Assembly: GCA_902610675.1 (NCBI GenBank)
Contig: CACLWP010000002.1
Coordinates: forward strand, 24,186-88,185
Source: an uncultured Pelagibacteraceae bacterium
Lineage (GTDB): Bacteria > Pseudomonadota > Alphaproteobacteria > Pelagibacterales > Pelagibacteraceae
Direction: 5' to 3'
Length of the DNA: 64,000 bases
Shown here in pieces: positions 22,600-32,225 of the stretch. The translations under genes were made by a program, and so were the position numbers. Below the pieces are notes generated by a model. That model was not told where the DNA came from, searched no databases, and saw only the letters and a program-made list of their open reading frames with translations. The stretch's first letter is position 1, and each line of letters opens with the position of its first letter.

Positions 22600-23517
22600 A
22601 TGAGTAAAAAAATTACAATTGGATCAAGAAGTAGTAAGTTAGCTTTACTATATGCTCAAAAAGCAAGAGATAAAATTATCAAAAATACTGATTTTACAGA
22701 TCAGGATATTGTTATAAAAAAAATAACTACCAAAGGTGATGAGTTTCAAGATGTGAGGTTGTCAGAATTTGGGGGCAAAGGATTATTTTCAAGTAACATT
22801 GAAAAAGAGCTAAAGCATAAAAATATTGATATAGCAATTCACGCTCTTAAAGACATGCCAGCTCAAGAAACTCAAGGCCTTACTACAGGTGCATTTTTAG
22901 AAAGAAATGATCCTAGAGAAATTCTTATTACATTAAATAAAAAAAGATTAAGTGAACTAAAAACTAATTCTATTATTGGCACTTCTTCTTATCGAAGAGA
23001 ATATCAAATAAAAAAAATTAGATCAGACATTCAATGTAAACTTATTAGAGGCAATGTTGATACAAGATTAAAAAAATTAAAAGATGGATTATATGATGCA
23101 ATAATTTTATCTTACGCGGGAATTAAATTTTTAGAATTTGATAATGAAATTTCAGAAATATTTTCTCCAGAAAAAATTATTCCAAGTGCTGGACAAGGAA
23201 TAATTGCAATTCAATGTAGAGAGGAGGATGAAAAAACAATTTCAATTGTAAAAAAAATAAATCATGATGAAACATTTATGAGAGCGTACAGTGAAAGAAA
23301 TGTTTTGAAAGTTTTGGAGGGTGATTGCGAAACAGCTGTTGGAGCTTTTTCAAAAATAGAGGGAAGTAAAATTACTTTAGAGGCTGAACTTTTTTCACTT
23401 GACGGTTTAGAGAGATTTTATGAAAAAAAAACTGGTAGATTAGAGGACTATAGTGAAATAGGTAAAGAGGTTGGTGAAATTTTAAAATCAAAATCAAGTA
23501 ATTCCTATAAAAGATAA
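22600..23517 (+). CDS. hemC: Hydroxymethylbilane synthase
   Basis: IGSRSSKLALLYA, HALKDMPA, RGNVDTRLKKL, SAGQGIIAIQCR, EGDCETAVGAF. Confidence 0.97.
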   Translation: MSKKITIGSRSSKLALLYAQKARDKIIKNTDFTDQDIVIKKITTKGDEFQDVRLSEFGGKGLFSSNIEKELKHKNIDIAIHALKDMPAQETQGLTTGAFLERNDPREILITLNKKRLSELKTNSIIGTSSYRREYQIKKIRSDIQCKLIRGNVDTRLKKLKDGLYDAIILSYAGIKFLEFDNEISEIFSPEKIIPSAGQGIIAIQCREEDEKTISIVKKINHDETFMRAYSERNVLKVLEGDCETAVGAFSKIEGSKITLEAELFSLDGLERFYEKKTGRLEDYSEIGKEVGEILKSKSSNSYKR

Positions 23518-23518
23518 T

Positions 23519-24217
23519 ATGCATATTTTGTTAACAAGACCTTTAGAAGATTGTTCTGAAATGATTATTAAATTTCAATCACTAGGTCATCAAGTTTCTC
23601 ATCTCCCACTATTAGATGTAGAGAAAATATTTTATGATGAAATTAATTTTACAGATTATAATGGGATCATCTTTACTAGTGCCAATGCTGTAAAATTTTT
23701 AAATCTAAACGAAATTAATAAGACAATTAAATGTTTTTGCGTTGGAGAAGCTACTGAAAAAAAGGCAAGAACTTTGGGTTTCCAAAATACAATTTCCGCG
23801 GGGGGAAATGTTTCAAACTTAAAAGAATTGATTATACGAGACTATAATCCATCAAATGGAAAGCTACTTTATATAAGTGGAGAAAAAATATCAGTAAATC
23901 TAGATCAACAATTATTAAATGAAGGTTACAAAATTAAAAGGATTACAAACTACAAAGTTTCTCATAATAAAAATTTTAGTGAACAATTTGTAAAAGAATT
24001 AAAAAAAAATATGCCAGATATTGTCTATATATACTCTCAAAATAGTGCATATAGTTTTTTGAACTTTATTAGATCTCATCAAATTGAGGGTCTTTGTAAG
24101 GATACAAATTTAATGTGTATAGGCGAAAAAACCTCGTCAATATTGAATGAAATTAAATGGAAAAAGATATTTCTTTTTAACCCTGGAGAAGAGGAGTTTT
24201 TGTTATATAAAATTTAG
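23519..24217 (+). CDS. hemD: Uroporphyrinogen-III synthase
   Basis: LLTRPLEDC...GIIFTSANAVKFL; immediately after hemC. Confidence 0.88.
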   Translation: MHILLTRPLEDCSEMIIKFQSLGHQVSHLPLLDVEKIFYDEINFTDYNGIIFTSANAVKFLNLNEINKTIKCFCVGEATEKKARTLGFQNTISAGGNVSNLKELIIRDYNPSNGKLLYISGEKISVNLDQQLLNEGYKIKRITNYKVSHNKNFSEQFVKELKKNMPDIVYIYSQNSAYSFLNFIRSHQIEGLCKDTNLMCIGEKTSSILNEIKWKKIFLFNPGEEEFLLYKI

Positions 24218-24219
24218 CA

Positions 24220-25305
24220 ATGGAAATAATAAATAATTTTTCTGAGATATTTTTATCTGTTTGGAGTAAAGGAATTCTTGGGGTTGATATTTTTCAAATA
24301 TTGATCGGTATTTTTATATTTTTAGTGTTTCTCGTTTTTAGGGGACTAATAAGTAAGTTAGTTATAAAAAAATTAGAAATTATTTCAAAAAGAACTACGA
24401 ATAAACTAGACGATACTTTTGTTCGTTCTCTGGAGGGTCCAGCTAGATTTTTACCTATCGTTCTGGGTTTCTTTATAGCGAGCTATTACATGACATTTAC
24501 ATCTGAAGGCAGAGATATAGTCGATACTATTAATAGAACTTTGATAACGATCTTAATATTTTGGGTTATCCACCAAATAATTGAGCCAGTATCTTATATA
24601 TTAAGTGGATTAGATAAACTTTTAACAAGAGAACTTATCGGATGGATAATTAAATCACTAAAAATATTAATTTTTATATTAGGTTTAGCTGCTGTTCTTG
24701 AATTATGGGGAATAAAAATTGGACCAATTATTGCTGGCTTGGGTTTATTTGGAGTTGCTGTTGCTCTAGGTGCACAAGATTTGTTTAAAAATTTAATATC
24801 TGGAATTTTAGTTTTGGTAGAAAAAAGATTTAAAATCGGAGACTGGATACAGGTAGAAGGAATTATTGAGGGCATAGTTGAAAAAATTGGTTTTAGATCA
24901 ACTACAATAAGAAAGTTTGATAAATCTCTTGCGATCATACCCAATTTTCAATTTGCAGAAAATGCTGTCATTAATAATAGTGCTAAAAATAATTGGGCAA
25001 TTAGCTGGATTATAACTCTTCAATATGATTCGACTGTTGATCAATTGAAAACTATTAGAAATGAAATTGAGGACTATATTAATAGTAGTGAAGATTATGA
25101 TACTAAAGTTGGTGTAGCAGTAAGAGTGGATAAATTCTCAGATAGCTCAATTGATATGTATGTTCGTTGTTTTACAAAGTCAAATAGTTGGAATGAGTGG
25201 CTGGCAGTTAAAGAGAGATTGGCAATCGAAATTAAAAACATAGTAGAGAAGAATAAAGCATCTTTTGCATTTCCAAGTTCATCTATTTACATTGAAAAAA
25301 AATGA
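24220..25305 (+). CDS. Mechanosensitive ion channel (MscS family)
   Basis: GLGLFGVAVALGAQDLFKNLISGILVLVEKRFKIGDWIQV. Confidence 0.95.
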   Translation: MEIINNFSEIFLSVWSKGILGVDIFQILIGIFIFLVFLVFRGLISKLVIKKLEIISKRTTNKLDDTFVRSLEGPARFLPIVLGFFIASYYMTFTSEGRDIVDTINRTLITILIFWVIHQIIEPVSYILSGLDKLLTRELIGWIIKSLKILIFILGLAAVLELWGIKIGPIIAGLGLFGVAVALGAQDLFKNLISGILVLVEKRFKIGDWIQVEGIIEGIVEKIGFRSTTIRKFDKSLAIIPNFQFAENAVINNSAKNNWAISWIITLQYDSTVDQLKTIRNEIEDYINSSEDYDTKVGVAVRVDKFSDSSIDMYVRCFTKSNSWNEWLAVKERLAIEIKNIVEKNKASFAFPSSSIYIEKK

Positions 25306-25592
25306 TAGCAATTTTTTATTTGGCTTTACAAATTTTAAAGCTTTACTCTTATGTAGTTATTGCCAATGTAATTATAAGTTGGTTGATTGCATTTAATATA
25401 TTGAATACTCAAAATAGATTTGTTTATTCAATTTTAGAGTTAACTTATCGCCTAACAGATCCATTTTTAATTAGAATAAGACGTTTTTTACCTAATTTAG
25501 GATCTTTAGATATTTCACCCATAATATTACTTCTATTGATTTGGTTTATAGAAATGTGTATGAAACTCTACATCGCACCCTTAATATTTTAG
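25302..25592 (+). CDS. YggT family protein
   Basis: YVVIANVIISWLIAFNILN...YRLTDPFLIRIRRFLPNLGSLDISPIILLLLIWFI. Confidence 0.88.
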   Translation: MIAIFYLALQILKLYSYVVIANVIISWLIAFNILNTQNRFVYSILELTYRLTDPFLIRIRRFLPNLGSLDISPIILLLLIWFIEMCMKLYIAPLIF

Positions 25593-25596
25593 ACTT

Positions 25597-26442
25597 ATGA
25601 TTTTAATAGATGGAAAAAAAGCAGCAGCTGAATTAAGAGAAGAACTTAGAAAAGAAGTAATTGAATTAAAAAATAAACATAACAAAGTTCCAGGCTTAAC
25701 AGTTATATTGATTGGAGATCTTACACCCAGCCAGATATATGTAAGAAATAAAGAGAAATCAGCAAAAGAGGTAGGGTTAAAATCTGAAGTGGTTAAGTAT
25801 CCCAACTCTGTAGAAGAGAAAGTTATCTTAGATAAAATTGATGAGTTGAACAAAGAAGATAGCGTCTCAGGTATTTTGGTTCAGTTACCTTTACCAAATC
25901 ATATAGACAAACAAAAGATCATAGAGGCAATTGACCCATCTAAAGATGTAGATGGATTCCATCCAATGAATGTTGGAAACCTTTCGTCAGGCTATGAAAG
26001 TTCTGTCCCGTGTACTCCATTAGGTTGTTATTTGTTAATTAAAAAAATTGAGCCAAACTTAAATGGAAAAAAAGCAGTAATAGTTGGAAGATCAAATTTA
26101 AATGGTAAACCAATGACACAACTTCTTTTAAAAGAAAATTGCACAGTTACAATCACTCACTCAAAAACAAAAGACCTCAAAGCCGAATGTTTGGAAGCAG
26201 ATATTCTTGTTGCAGCCGTTGGTATACCTGAACTTGTTAAGGGAGACTGGGTAAAAAAAGATGCAATTGTAATTGATGTGGGTATCAATAAAACAGACAA
26301 GGGTATTGTTGGAGATGTTGCTTTTGATGAAGTTTCAAAAAGTGCCAAAGCTTTGACGCCAGTTCCAGGTGGTGTAGGTCCAATGACAATCGCATGTTTA
26401 TTAAAAAATACCGTAGAGTGTTTCAAAAGATCGCAACTTTAA
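25597..26442 (+). CDS. folD: Methylenetetrahydrofolate dehydrogenase/cyclohydrolase
   Basis: PGLTVILIGDLTPSQIYVRNKEK, ILVQLPLPNHID, CTPLGC, VIVGRSNLNGKPM, PVPGGVGPMTIACLLKNT. Confidence 0.97.
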   Translation: MILIDGKKAAAELREELRKEVIELKNKHNKVPGLTVILIGDLTPSQIYVRNKEKSAKEVGLKSEVVKYPNSVEEKVILDKIDELNKEDSVSGILVQLPLPNHIDKQKIIEAIDPSKDVDGFHPMNVGNLSSGYESSVPCTPLGCYLLIKKIEPNLNGKKAVIVGRSNLNGKPMTQLLLKENCTVTITHSKTKDLKAECLEADILVAAVGIPELVKGDWVKKDAIVIDVGINKTDKGIVGDVAFDEVSKSAKALTPVPGGVGPMTIACLLKNTVECFKRSQL

Positions 26443-26463
26443 AGTTACAACCTATTAAATTTT

Positions 26464-26688
26464 TTGATACTTTATGGTGTGAAGAAACCCAAATATCCTT
26501 ATAGAATTGCAATTGTATTTTTGATTTTAACAGTCCCTACTATTGGAGCAACCCAACTTGGATGGTACCTATATGATCAACAAACAGGTTTTGATTATGG
26601 TATGATAGTTGGTACATTTTCAGTTATATATGCTGCATGGTTAATGTATGAAAAAAATTGGAGAGAAGAGGAAGAGGATGAGGATTAG
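26464..26688 (+). CDS. Small membrane protein, unknown function
   Basis: Two hydrophobic helices and acidic tail; GTG at about 26479 is an alternative start. Confidence 0.6.
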   Translation: MILYGVKKPKYPYRIAIVFLILTVPTIGATQLGWYLYDQQTGFDYGMIVGTFSVIYAAWLMYEKNWREEEEDED

Positions 26689-26691
26689 GTT

Positions 26692-26958
26692 ATGGAAAAA
26701 TTAATTTTTTTTGGTTTAGTAATTCCAATTTTCCTTTTCGTTTTATATTTGGGCGGTACAGCCATTATGACAGGTTTTAGTGCCAAAGAAGCTAATAGAA
26801 AAATTAAAGATGAAGAAGAAGATAATATTTCTCCTGACCAACTTAATGATGATCAATCTTTAAGTGATCAACTTGAAAAACTTAATAAATTAAAAGAGTC
26901 TGGTGTTTTGACAGAAGAAGAATTTGAAAAGGCCAAAAATAAATTACTAAACAATTAG
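26692..26958 (+). CDS. SHOCT-like domain small membrane protein
   Basis: N-terminal TM helix; C-terminal LSDQLEKLNKLKESGVLTEEEFEKAKNKLL (SHOCT signature). Confidence 0.82.
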   Translation: MEKLIFFGLVIPIFLFVLYLGGTAIMTGFSAKEANRKIKDEEEDNISPDQLNDDQSLSDQLEKLNKLKESGVLTEEEFEKAKNKLLNN

Positions 26959-26959
26959 A

Positions 26960-27853
26960 TTACTTTGTTAATAATAATAAAGTTGCCCCTGTTATAAATA
27001 TTAAAATCCCCATAATCTCGATAAAGGTTATTTTTTCCTTAAAAAGATATTTGGATGAAATATAACTAAAAAATATTTCAATTTGACCAACTGCTCTTAC
27101 AAAAGAGGCCTGAATTAAAGTGAATGCAAAAAACCAAGATAATGTAGCTAAAAAACCAGCCAATCCTGTTAAACAAATTTCAAATTTATTATCATAAAAT
27201 TTTTTGAACTCTGATTTTTCGAAAATTAGAAGATAAACCGTCACTGCTGTAGTTTGAATTATCAAAGCAAAAAAAACTGTTGTAAGTGCTTTATCAAAAT
27301 TAGAAGAAAAATTTTCAAGTGATAGTGCTGCGGCTCTAAAATAGACAACACTAAGACCCAATAAAAGACCTGCACCTAATCCAATGAGTGTTACTTTTGA
27401 AAAAAAATTTTTAAGAAATAATTTCACGTCTTTAATCGTTATTACAATTACTCCAATAGTAGCCACTATTATTCCAATAATTCCAAATAAATTTAATTTG
27501 TCTTTCAGCAAAATATATTCAAATATAGCAATTTGAATTACTTCCGTTTTACTCAATGATGTACCAACAACAAAATTTGAAAATCTGAAAAGATATAATA
27601 GTGTAATTGTAAATGTAACTTGTAAAATAGATCCTAAAAAAGTGTAAAAAATAAAATTAGTTTGATTCAGAACTTCTGGGATAACATTTAAATTATGAAA
27701 AATAAAAAATAATAAAAATGCAAATGGCAAAGCAAAAGCAAATCTTACATATGCTGAGGCAACTAATGAAAGATTTTTATTTAATTTTTTTTGTAATGAC
27801 GTTCTTAGATTTTGAAAAAAAGCAGCTAAAACTGTAAAGATAACCCAATTCAT
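26960..27853 (-). CDS. EamA/DMT-family transporter
   Basis: About 10 TM helices, two EamA-like repeats. Confidence 0.8.
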   Translation of the reverse strand: MNWVIFTVLAAFFQNLRTSLQKKLNKNLSLVASAYVRFAFALPFAFLLFFIFHNLNVIPEVLNQTNFIFYTFLGSILQVTFTITLLYLFRFSNFVVGTSLSKTEVIQIAIFEYILLKDKLNLFGIIGIIVATIGVIVITIKDVKLFLKNFFSKVTLIGLGAGLLLGLSVVYFRAAALSLENFSSNFDKALTTVFFALIIQTTAVTVYLLIFEKSEFKKFYDNKFEICLTGLAGFLATLSWFFAFTLIQASFVRAVGQIEIFFSYISSKYLFKEKITFIEIMGILIFITGATLLLLTK

Positions 27854-27910
27854 AAATTTATTTAGACCAAAGTTTTAATAGAATTAATTGCTTAGTTGTA
27901 TCTAAAAAAA

Positions 27911-28975
27911 CTACTTTTTCTCCATTAACCAAAGAGCATCTGCACCTAAAAAGTAAATTTTTCCATTACTTGGATGTACTTGAATATCTCTTATTCTCCC
28001 AACTTTATCTTTAAAGATAATATCTTCTTTCACATTTGAAGTGTCATCAAATATTAATTTTCTCAAAGACTTATCTTTTAGTGAAGTAATCAGAGCATGT
28101 CCATTCCACTCTTTAAATTCATTACCTTTATAGATTGTTATCGCACTTGTTGCGATAGATGGGACCCAATAATGTATTGCTTTTGTAAATCCTGATTTCC
28201 ATTTAGGACCAATCGGAATGCCCGAATAGTTTGTTCCACCCCATCCTAAAATCTTCCATCCATAATTTTCACCTTTTTTAGCTTCACCAAACCAATCACC
28301 CCCTCGTGCTCCATGATTACTCATATAAATTTTTCCATCATATGGAGACAAAGTTAAACCTTGAGGATTTCTAATTCCGATTTGATAAATTTCTGGAAGC
28401 CAATCTGATTTACCTTGAAATTTTGGATTATCTTTTGGGATACTACCATCAATATTTATTCTAATAATACTGCCAGGATGTTTGGTAGGATCTTGTGCAA
28501 TCATACCCTCTCCTCTTTCACCAGCAGATGCAAACAGAAAATCATCTTTTATGGCTAATCGTGATCCAAAATGATATCCAGAGTTAATAGGCGGATTTGC
28601 TTGAAAAATATTTTTAAAGATAAAATCTTTTTTGTTAAATTTTGATTTTGCTATTGAAGTGCTTGTTTTTCCATCACCCCTATTTTCAGCATATGAAATA
28701 TATACAAAATTGTTTTTATAAAGAACATCTAACAAACCACCTTGGCCATGCTCTAAAAAATTAAGGTTATGATTAACATTAGAAATTTTTTTTGTTTTAA
28801 GATTGATTAATTTGATTGATCCACTTTTCTCTGTGACCAATAACTCTTTGTTATTAATAAAAGTTGAACCCCAAGGGCTATTTAAATCGATTAACTTTTG
28901 AAATTTAAAGTTTTCAGATTGCGCAGCTGAAATACTGACTATAAAAAAAATAATTATTTTAATTACGGTTCTCAA
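27911..28975 (-). CDS. PQQ-dependent sugar dehydrogenase-like beta-propeller (GSDH family)
   Basis: SPWGSTFINNKELLVTEKSGSI, GQGGLLDVLY, IGIRNPQGLTLSPYDGKIYMSNHGARGGDW. Confidence 0.9.
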   Translation of the reverse strand: MRTVIKIIIFFIVSISAAQSENFKFQKLIDLNSPWGSTFINNKELLVTEKSGSIKLINLKTKKISNVNHNLNFLEHGQGGLLDVLYKNNFVYISYAENRGDGKTSTSIAKSKFNKKDFIFKNIFQANPPINSGYHFGSRLAIKDDFLFASAGERGEGMIAQDPTKHPGSIIRINIDGSIPKDNPKFQGKSDWLPEIYQIGIRNPQGLTLSPYDGKIYMSNHGARGGDWFGEAKKGENYGWKILGWGGTNYSGIPIGPKWKSGFTKAIHYWVPSIATSAITIYKGNEFKEWNGHALITSLKDKSLRKLIFDDTSNVKEDIIFKDKVGRIRDIQVHPSNGKIYFLGADALWLMEKK

Positions 28976-28978
28976 TTT

Positions 28979-29728
28979 TTACTCTGCTCTTCCTTGAATA
29001 TAAAATTCATTGTTATTATTTTTTTTTACTTTATCTTTTGTATTAAACCAATTATTTCCAAATACACTTATATCTCCTTTTACATGGAGTGTGCCGTCTT
29101 CAAGTTTTGTATCACAATATAAATTGTCACCCATTAGAGTTCCTTCGATAGATCTTTTTTTATATTCTAAAACTTTTTCTGTATTTTTAAATGTTGTATT
29201 AATCGCACATGGACCAATTTCTGTCATACCCCAATTTACCATGAAGTTACAACCTCTTTTGAGAAAATTAATTATTAAATCCCATTCCACAGGTTCACTA
29301 CCACATGTCACCCAAATACCATTTAGATCTAAATTTTTGAACGATTTAGTAAGAGAGATGGCTTTGCCATGATCAGGAGTAATGTGTGTATGTGTAAAGT
29401 TTCTAATTTTTTTACAAAAATTAAAAGCATTAAACTTTTCAATTTTTATCTCGGCACCAACCTCAAAAGCAGGGAGTGTTTGTGCTAATAGACCACCCGC
29501 ATGTTCCATCTTACAAATAGTATAAATTTTACTTTTGGGAGAAATTTTTTGGCATTCTCGTGCAATTTTATTTGCACTTTTTAATTTTTCTGGTGACTGA
29601 TAAATCTTTTTTTTTGGTCCAGTTGTACCACTAGATTTTAATTCAATTCCATTTCTTAGTATCTGAGCCAAACTGTTTTTCTGTTCCATCAACAATTTTT
29701 TTTGCGAGTTTGTAAGGTGTGAAAACAA
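28979..29728 (-). CDS. Short AMP-binding (acyl-CoA ligase-like) protein
   Basis: SSGTTGPKKKIYQ (A3), NWGMTEIGP (A5), FNTKDKVKKNNNNEFYIQGR (A7/A8), only ~249 aa. True start may be the Met at about 29686. Confidence 0.75.
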   Translation of the reverse strand: MFSHLTNSQKKLLMEQKNSLAQILRNGIELKSSGTTGPKKKIYQSPEKLKSANKIARECQKISPKSKIYTICKMEHAGGLLAQTLPAFEVGAEIKIEKFNAFNFCKKIRNFTHTHITPDHGKAISLTKSFKNLDLNGIWVTCGSEPVEWDLIINFLKRGCNFMVNWGMTEIGPCAINTTFKNTEKVLEYKKRSIEGTLMGDNLYCDTKLEDGTLHVKGDISVFGNNWFNTKDKVKKNNNNEFYIQGRAE

Positions 29729-29900
29729 AGATCCACGGAAAAATACTGTGTATTACACCAGTAATAAAAATTAAAAGAGCTAAAAAATTAAAATAACTTG
29801 CATATAAAAAATGTTTTAACCATGAAGAGTTAATTTTCTTAAGATGTTTAAAATCTAAATCCATTTTAAGAAAGTTTGGATCTACCACCGTCGACAGCAA
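29643..29900 (-). CDS. DUF6356-like small membrane protein
   Basis: DLDFKHLKKINSSWLKHFLYASYFNFLALLIFITGVIHSIFPWIFVFTPYKLAKKIV matches my recollection of the DUF6356 pattern; probable start at the internal Met (MDLDFKHL). Confidence 0.6.
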   Translation of the reverse strand: MLSTVVDPNFLKMDLDFKHLKKINSSWLKHFLYASYFNFLALLIFITGVIHSIFPWIFVFTPYKLAKKIVDGTEKQFGSDTKKWN

Positions 29901-30576
29901 TTATTTGACCTGTGACCCATGAACTATCATCGGTAATTAGAAATTTTGCAAGAGCAGCTGAGTCTTTTCCTTCACCTAATCTTTTTAAAGGATGAGCTTT
30001 CGCTATACCATCTGCCAAAGCTTTATTCTTTAACATTGGCTCTGCAATTTTTGAATTTGTTAAGCTTGGAGCAATACAGTTTACTCTTATATTTGGTGCA
30101 AACTCTGCAGCTAAAGAAACTGTCAATCCTTCAACAGCCGCCTTTGTAGAAGCTATTATTGCGTGATTAGTAAATCCTCTTTGAGCAGCTACAGTTGAAA
30201 ATAAAACTACTGATCCTTTACTTTTTTTTAAACTTTCTTGATAACCTTTAATAACCTCAACTGCTGAATAGAGATTTAATTTCATACATTTATTAAAGTC
30301 ATCCTCTGTTACCATTCTTAAAGGTTTTAAATCTATAGAACCTACACAGTAAGCAACACCCTTAACTTCTGAAATATCTTTTTTAACTTTTTCAATAAAC
30401 CCGTTTTCTAAAACATTAGCGATTGTAAAAGTACAACCTAATTTATCAGAAATATTCTTTGTTTCAGTTTCGCTTCTCCCAACTAAATGCACATTAAATC
30501 CTGAATTTACCATTTGTTCGGCTAAGCTAGATCCGATTGAACCTGTCGCACCAAAAATTAGATATTTTTCTGACAT
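29866..30576 (-). CDS. Short-chain dehydrogenase/reductase
   Basis: YLIFGATGSIGSSLAEQM, YCVGSI, VVLFSTVAAQRG, ASTKAAVEGLT, VTGQIIAVDGG. Confidence 0.92.
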   Translation of the reverse strand: MSEKYLIFGATGSIGSSLAEQMVNSGFNVHLVGRSETETKNISDKLGCTFTIANVLENGFIEKVKKDISEVKGVAYCVGSIDLKPLRMVTEDDFNKCMKLNLYSAVEVIKGYQESLKKSKGSVVLFSTVAAQRGFTNHAIIASTKAAVEGLTVSLAAEFAPNIRVNCIAPSLTNSKIAEPMLKNKALADGIAKAHPLKRLGEGKDSAALAKFLITDDSSWVTGQIIAVDGGRSKLS

Positions 30577-30603
30577 AAAAAATTTTATTAGTTATATTTA
30601 GCT

Positions 30604-32094
30604 ATGAACTTATTCTTTATACTGGGAAATCAATTATTTCCATCAAAATACTTAGATCGCTTCAAAAAAGACCATCTATTTTTCATGGCCGAAGATTATG
30701 AATTGTGTACTTATGAAAAGCATCATAAACAAAAGATACTTCTTTTCTTATCTTCCATGCGATCACATGCTGAAAGTCTTAAAAAGGATAAATTTAAATT
30801 AGAATATATTAAAATTGAAGATAAAGAATTTAAAGATGATTATTTAAAGAAATTAAAGAAAGTTATAATTTCAAAAAAAATAAAAGAAATTTCAAGCTTT
30901 GAGGTTGAGGATAAATTCTTTGAAAAAAAAATAAATCAATTCATTAAAAAAGAAAAAATAAAGTGGAATATTATACAAACTCCAATGTTTTTAAATTCAA
31001 GAGAGGAATTTAAACAATATTTATCGAAATCAAAAAAACCCTTTATGGCAACTTTTTATAAGGATGTCAGAAAAAAATCAGGAATATTAATGGGCTCAGA
31101 TGGAAACCCGATAGGAGGTAAATGGAGCTTTGATGAGGATAATAGAAATAAATTACCTAAAAATATTTCTATTCCAAAATTTCCGAAAATTAATGAGACA
31201 AACCACACAAAAAAATTAAAACCAATTATTGAAAAATTATTTAAGGATCATCCCGGTACAACAGATAATTTTTGGCATGCAACAGAATATAATGATGTCA
31301 TTAAGCTTTTAAATTTTTTTATTAAGGAAAAATCAAATTTATTTGGTGATTATGAGGATGCAGTTGATCAAAAGGATAATATCTTATTTCATAGTGCTTT
31401 AAGTCCTTATATCAACTTAGGCCTGATCACGCCTGAGTTGATTATCAAAAAAGTTCTCGACTTTCATAAAAGTAAAAAAATTAAATTGAATTCTTTAGAA
31501 GGTTACATACGTCAAGTAATTGGTTGGAGAGAATTTATGAGAGGAATTTACCAGAGTTACTCTAATGAAATGGAAACTGGAAATTTTTTTAAACAAAATA
31601 GAAAAATGAAAAAATCTTGGTATGATGGAACAACTGGTTTACCACCACTCGATTATGCAATTAAAAACGCTCTTAATCATGGATGGTCTCATCACATTGA
31701 AAGGTTAATGATCTTATCCAACATCATGAATCTATGTGAGATAAAACCAACTGTTGTTTATAAGTGGTTTATGGAGATGTTTGTAGACTCCTCTGATTGG
31801 GTAATGGTGCCAAATGTTTATGGGATGGGGTTGTTTAGTGATGGAGGAATATTTGCAACCAAACCATACATTTGTGGATCAAGCTACTTTATGAAAATGA
31901 TGGATTTTAAAAAAGGTGATTGGTGTAACATAATGGACGGGTTGTACTGGAGATTTATTGATCGAAATAGAAAATTTTTTTTGAAAAATCCTAGACTATC
32001 CATGATGGTTAGAATCTTTGATAAAATGAAAACTGATAGAAAAAAATTAATTCTTCCAGCTGCAGAAAGATTTATTAAACAAAATACAATTTAG
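30604..32094 (+). CDS. Cryptochrome/photolyase-related protein (FeS-BCP/PhrB/CryB-like family)
   Basis: LFFILGNQLFP, FMAEDYELCTYEKHHKQKI, GYIRQVIGWREFMRGIYQ, FMEMFVDSSDWVMVPNVYGMGLFSDGGIFATKPYI. Confidence 0.93.
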   Translation: MNLFFILGNQLFPSKYLDRFKKDHLFFMAEDYELCTYEKHHKQKILLFLSSMRSHAESLKKDKFKLEYIKIEDKEFKDDYLKKLKKVIISKKIKEISSFEVEDKFFEKKINQFIKKEKIKWNIIQTPMFLNSREEFKQYLSKSKKPFMATFYKDVRKKSGILMGSDGNPIGGKWSFDEDNRNKLPKNISIPKFPKINETNHTKKLKPIIEKLFKDHPGTTDNFWHATEYNDVIKLLNFFIKEKSNLFGDYEDAVDQKDNILFHSALSPYINLGLITPELIIKKVLDFHKSKKIKLNSLEGYIRQVIGWREFMRGIYQSYSNEMETGNFFKQNRKMKKSWYDGTTGLPPLDYAIKNALNHGWSHHIERLMILSNIMNLCEIKPTVVYKWFMEMFVDSSDWVMVPNVYGMGLFSDGGIFATKPYICGSSYFMKMMDFKKGDWCNIMDGLYWRFIDRNRKFFLKNPRLSMMVRIFDKMKTDRKKLILPAAERFIKQNTI

Positions 32095-32225
32095 TGAGAA
32101 AAGAAAATCTTCCTTTTAAAATCTGTATTATTTGTAAAAAACCTTTTACATGGAGAAAAAAATGGAAGTTAAATTGGGAAAGAGTTAAGTATTGTTCAAA
32201 GAGATGTTCTAGCAAAAAAATATGA
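32094..32225 (+). CDS. DUF2256-like zinc-finger mini-protein (43 aa, GTG start)
   Basis: Own translation: V/M-RKENLPFKICIICKKPFTWRKKWKLNWERVKYCSKRCSSKKI*; CxxC...CxxxC. Start overlaps photolyase stop (TAGTG); stop overlaps next ATG (ATGA). Not in the ORF track. Confidence 0.85.
   Translation: MRKENLPFKICIICKKPFTWRKKWKLNWERVKYCSKRCSSKKI

Noticed and set aside
15748-25592. Two YggT-like genes (15748-16092 and 25302-25592) as a possible duplication
   Set aside because: Sequences are very divergent and multiple YggT-like proteins are common; no evidence of recent duplication.
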